A stretch of 64,000 bases of DNA from Streptomyces sp. RPA4-2 (GTDB lineage: Bacteria > Actinomycetota > Actinomycetes > Streptomycetales > Streptomycetaceae), in contig NZ_CP050975.2 in NCBI RefSeq assembly GCF_012273515.2, forward strand, positions 9,114,001-9,178,000, read 5' to 3'. Position 1 is the first letter of the stretch. Every line of letters starts with the position of its first letter. A program made the position numbers and the translations under genes. The notes under the pieces were generated by a model that searched no databases, had not been told where the DNA came from, and saw only the letters and a program-made list of their open reading frames with translations. Positions 62,802-64,000 of this stretch are shown here, in pieces.

Positions 62802-63655
62802 GCGGCCAGCTCCACGTCGTCCCGCCAGGCGGGGGCAGGGGTGGTGAGGCGGCGGAGCATGCCGGCGGTGGAGGCCCAGTAGACGCGGGAAGCCGCGTTG
62901 TCGGGCCGGTGATCGTAGTCGCGGGCGAGGCGCCGGTGCAGCATGAGGGTGCCGTTGGCCTGCTCGACCACCCACCGCTTCGGTTGCGGGACGAAGCCCT
63001 TGCCTTCGTCGTCGGGGTTGCGCCGAACCACCTCGACGGTGATGTCCTTTACCGCCCCGTGGATGATCACAGCGTCCTTGAAACCCTGGTCGACCAGGAC
63101 CTTTTCCAGGCGCATCCCACATCGTTCGGCCGCCTGGTCCAGCAGGGCGATGCCGGCCTCGTTGTCGTGGGCGCTCGCGGCCAGGACCACCACACCGATG
63201 ATCAGGCCCAGCACGTCGACTGCGAGTCCCCGCTTCCTGCCAGGCGTCTTCTTGTTCGCGTCCAGTCCCGTCGTCTCCTTCGGCACCCCGGCCGCCACGC
63301 GGACGGACTGGGTGTCGATGATCACCAGGGACGGGTCCTCTAATCGTCTGGACCGCTCCCGCACCTGGCAGCGCAGGATCTCCTGAATCCGCTGGTCAAG
63401 ACCATCCTGGCGCCACAGAGTGAAGTAGTAGAACACCGCCGACCAGGCCGGGAGGTCGTGTGGCAGGAGCCGCCACTGACAGCCCGTCCGGTTCTGGTAG
63501 AGCAGCGCGTTCACTACCTCGCGCAGGTCGCAGGAGCCCGGGTCCCCGGTCGCCGACCGCGCCACCCGCTCCTGCTTCCACGCGGTGACCAGCGGCTCGA
63601 TCAACGCCCACTGCTCGTCGGACAAGTCGGTTGCGTACGGCATCCGTTCCATGCC
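62798..63655 (-). CDS. IS5-family transposase, intact
   Basis: A 285-residue protein (start MERMPYATDLSDEQWALIEP). N-terminal DNA-binding part VVNALLYQNRTGCQWRLLPH, first catalytic Asp in PSLVIIDTQSVRVAAGVPKE, second in IGVVVLAASAHDNEAGIALL and VLVDQGFKDAVI, Glu in KRWVVEQANGTLMLHRRLAR (the YREK-type region). No break is seen, so the element could still be mobile. A start at 63673 is possible. Confidence 0.92.
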   Translation of the reverse strand, partial: GMERMPYATDLSDEQWALIEPLVTAWKQERVARSATGDPGSCDLREVVNALLYQNRTGCQWRLLPHDLPAWSAVFYYFTLWRQDGLDQRIQEILRCQVRERSRRLEDPSLVIIDTQSVRVAAGVPKETTGLDANKKTPGRKRGLAVDVLGLIIGVVVLAASAHDNEAGIALLDQAAERCGMRLEKVLVDQGFKDAVIIHGAVKDITVEVVRRNPDDEGKGFVPQPKRWVVEQANGTLMLHRRLARDYDHRPDNAASRVYWASTAGMLRRLTTPAPAWRDDVELAA

Positions 63656-63673
63656 CACGACCTCATCATGCAC

Positions 63674-64000
63674 ACGACATGACCCGAGGGCGGAACTGTC
63701 CCATCACCCACGAACGGGCGACACCACATCATCAGAAACGGGACTTAACGTCCTCTGAGACCAGGAAATCCGGCGGCCGGAGTCGGTGCTCAGCACCTGC
63801 AGTCACCGAGGGATCGTGTGGTCGGCGGCACTCCGGTCGGGCCGCGCTTATGACTGCGTGAGAGAACGGCGTCGTGGGTCGAGGGCCATCATCCGGCCCT
63901 CGACCCGCACGACGTTGTCTGCCCGCCGGCAGGGCCGCCTGAGCTCTCTCTTAGAACAGGTCGCATTACGTGCTCTGCGGCCGGAGCATCTTGCCCGTCA
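63674..64000. other. Right edge without a gene; terminator hairpin
   Basis: No supported gene. GGGTCGAGGGCC at 63876-63887 pairs perfectly with GGCCCTCGACCC at 63895-63906 around a seven-base loop, a probable terminator for a gene beyond the window edge. Confidence 0.45.

Larger units (their letters stand above)
62396..63755 (-). mobile_element. Intact IS5-family element with accessory gene
   Basis: The ends GAGGGCGTTAAGTCCGTTTC (62396) and, inverted, GAGGACGTTAAGTCCCGTTT (63755) form terminal repeats of about 20 bp. Inside are a complete transposase gene and a second coupled ORF, both on the minus strand. It inserted just behind the stop of the membrane-protein gene. Confidence 0.8.

Noticed and set aside
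1..64000. CRISPR arrays, rRNA and tRNA genes
   Set aside because: No regularly spaced direct repeats and no tRNA-like or rRNA-like sequence was recognised on reading both strands; a tRNAscan-SE and CRISPR search would settle this.

Overview
The window is high-GC DNA with GTG starts, ATGA/GTGA start-stop overlaps and gene families typical of Streptomyces (DUF4265, DUF6343, DUF6882, DUF6924, STAS-ANTAR regulators, F420-dependent oxidoreductases). It looks like accessory chromosome-arm or linear-plasmid DNA. At least seven insertion sequences or IS remnants are present, many genes are broken by frameshifts, nonsense codons or truncation, and there is a remnant of Tpg, the terminal protein that caps Streptomyces telomeres. 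Because so many frameshifts occur, some may be assembly errors; this must be kept in mind for every pseudogene call.

Layout. 0-2 kb: broken DUF4240 gene, a coupled hypothetical plus SMI1/KNR4 pair, and a DUF4265 gene. 2.3-5.7 kb: a minus-strand operon of a 40-residue peptide, an ABC exporter and a double-Nudix protein. 5.7-7.2 kb: decayed small genes, including a possible carrier-protein remnant. 7.3-8.1 kb: IS5-type element. 8.3-10.1 kb: CDI-type immunity gene, a sliver of its toxin, and gpsA. 10.1-12.7 kb: siderophore permease remnant and two lipoproteins. 12.8-15.1 kb: IS remnants and a membrane acyltransferase. 16-20.6 kb: Tap-like hydrolase, NACHT-protein remnant and an LRV-repeat protein. 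21.3-26.3 kb: PhzF, HxlR regulator, AhpD-like protein, MFS exporter, nadC and DUF1330. 26.4-30 kb: pieces of a zinc-ribbon integrase, a HAD hydrolase and a hypothetical. 30.2-31 kb: a protein that reads as two histone folds in tandem, H2A-like then H2B-like. 31.2-34.3 kb: an unrecognised acidic protein, DUF4259, the tpg remnant and a small secreted peptide. 34.4-41 kb: AraC regulator, RibD-like reductase, Lrp/LysE pair, thioesterase, metallo-beta-lactamase-fold gene (frameshifted), DNA-ligase remnant and GNAT enzyme. 41-48.7 kb: orphan hypX (hoxX), GlsB/YeaQ protein and hypotheticals. 48.7-54.6 kb: back-to-back IS1380, IS5 and IS21 elements, the last with a DUF6882 passenger gene. 54.8-62.4 kb: DUF6924, winged-helix and STAS-ANTAR regulators, P-type ATPase remnant, LLM oxidoreductase plus HAD pair, LigD remnant, DUF6343 and a membrane protein. 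62.4-63.8 kb: an intact IS5-family element with an accessory gene.

The most unusual item is the histone-fold doublet at 30.18-30.96 kb. Its second fold is completed only after one base is restored in a C-run lying inside a perfect 15-bp hairpin. Other points worth attention are insertion of IS5-type elements precisely at CTAG tetramers that form the TAG stop codons of neighbouring genes, a twin palindromic operator between a HxlR gene and its divergent target operon, a split zinc-ribbon integrase, and the orphan CDI immunity gene joined to a toxin stump.
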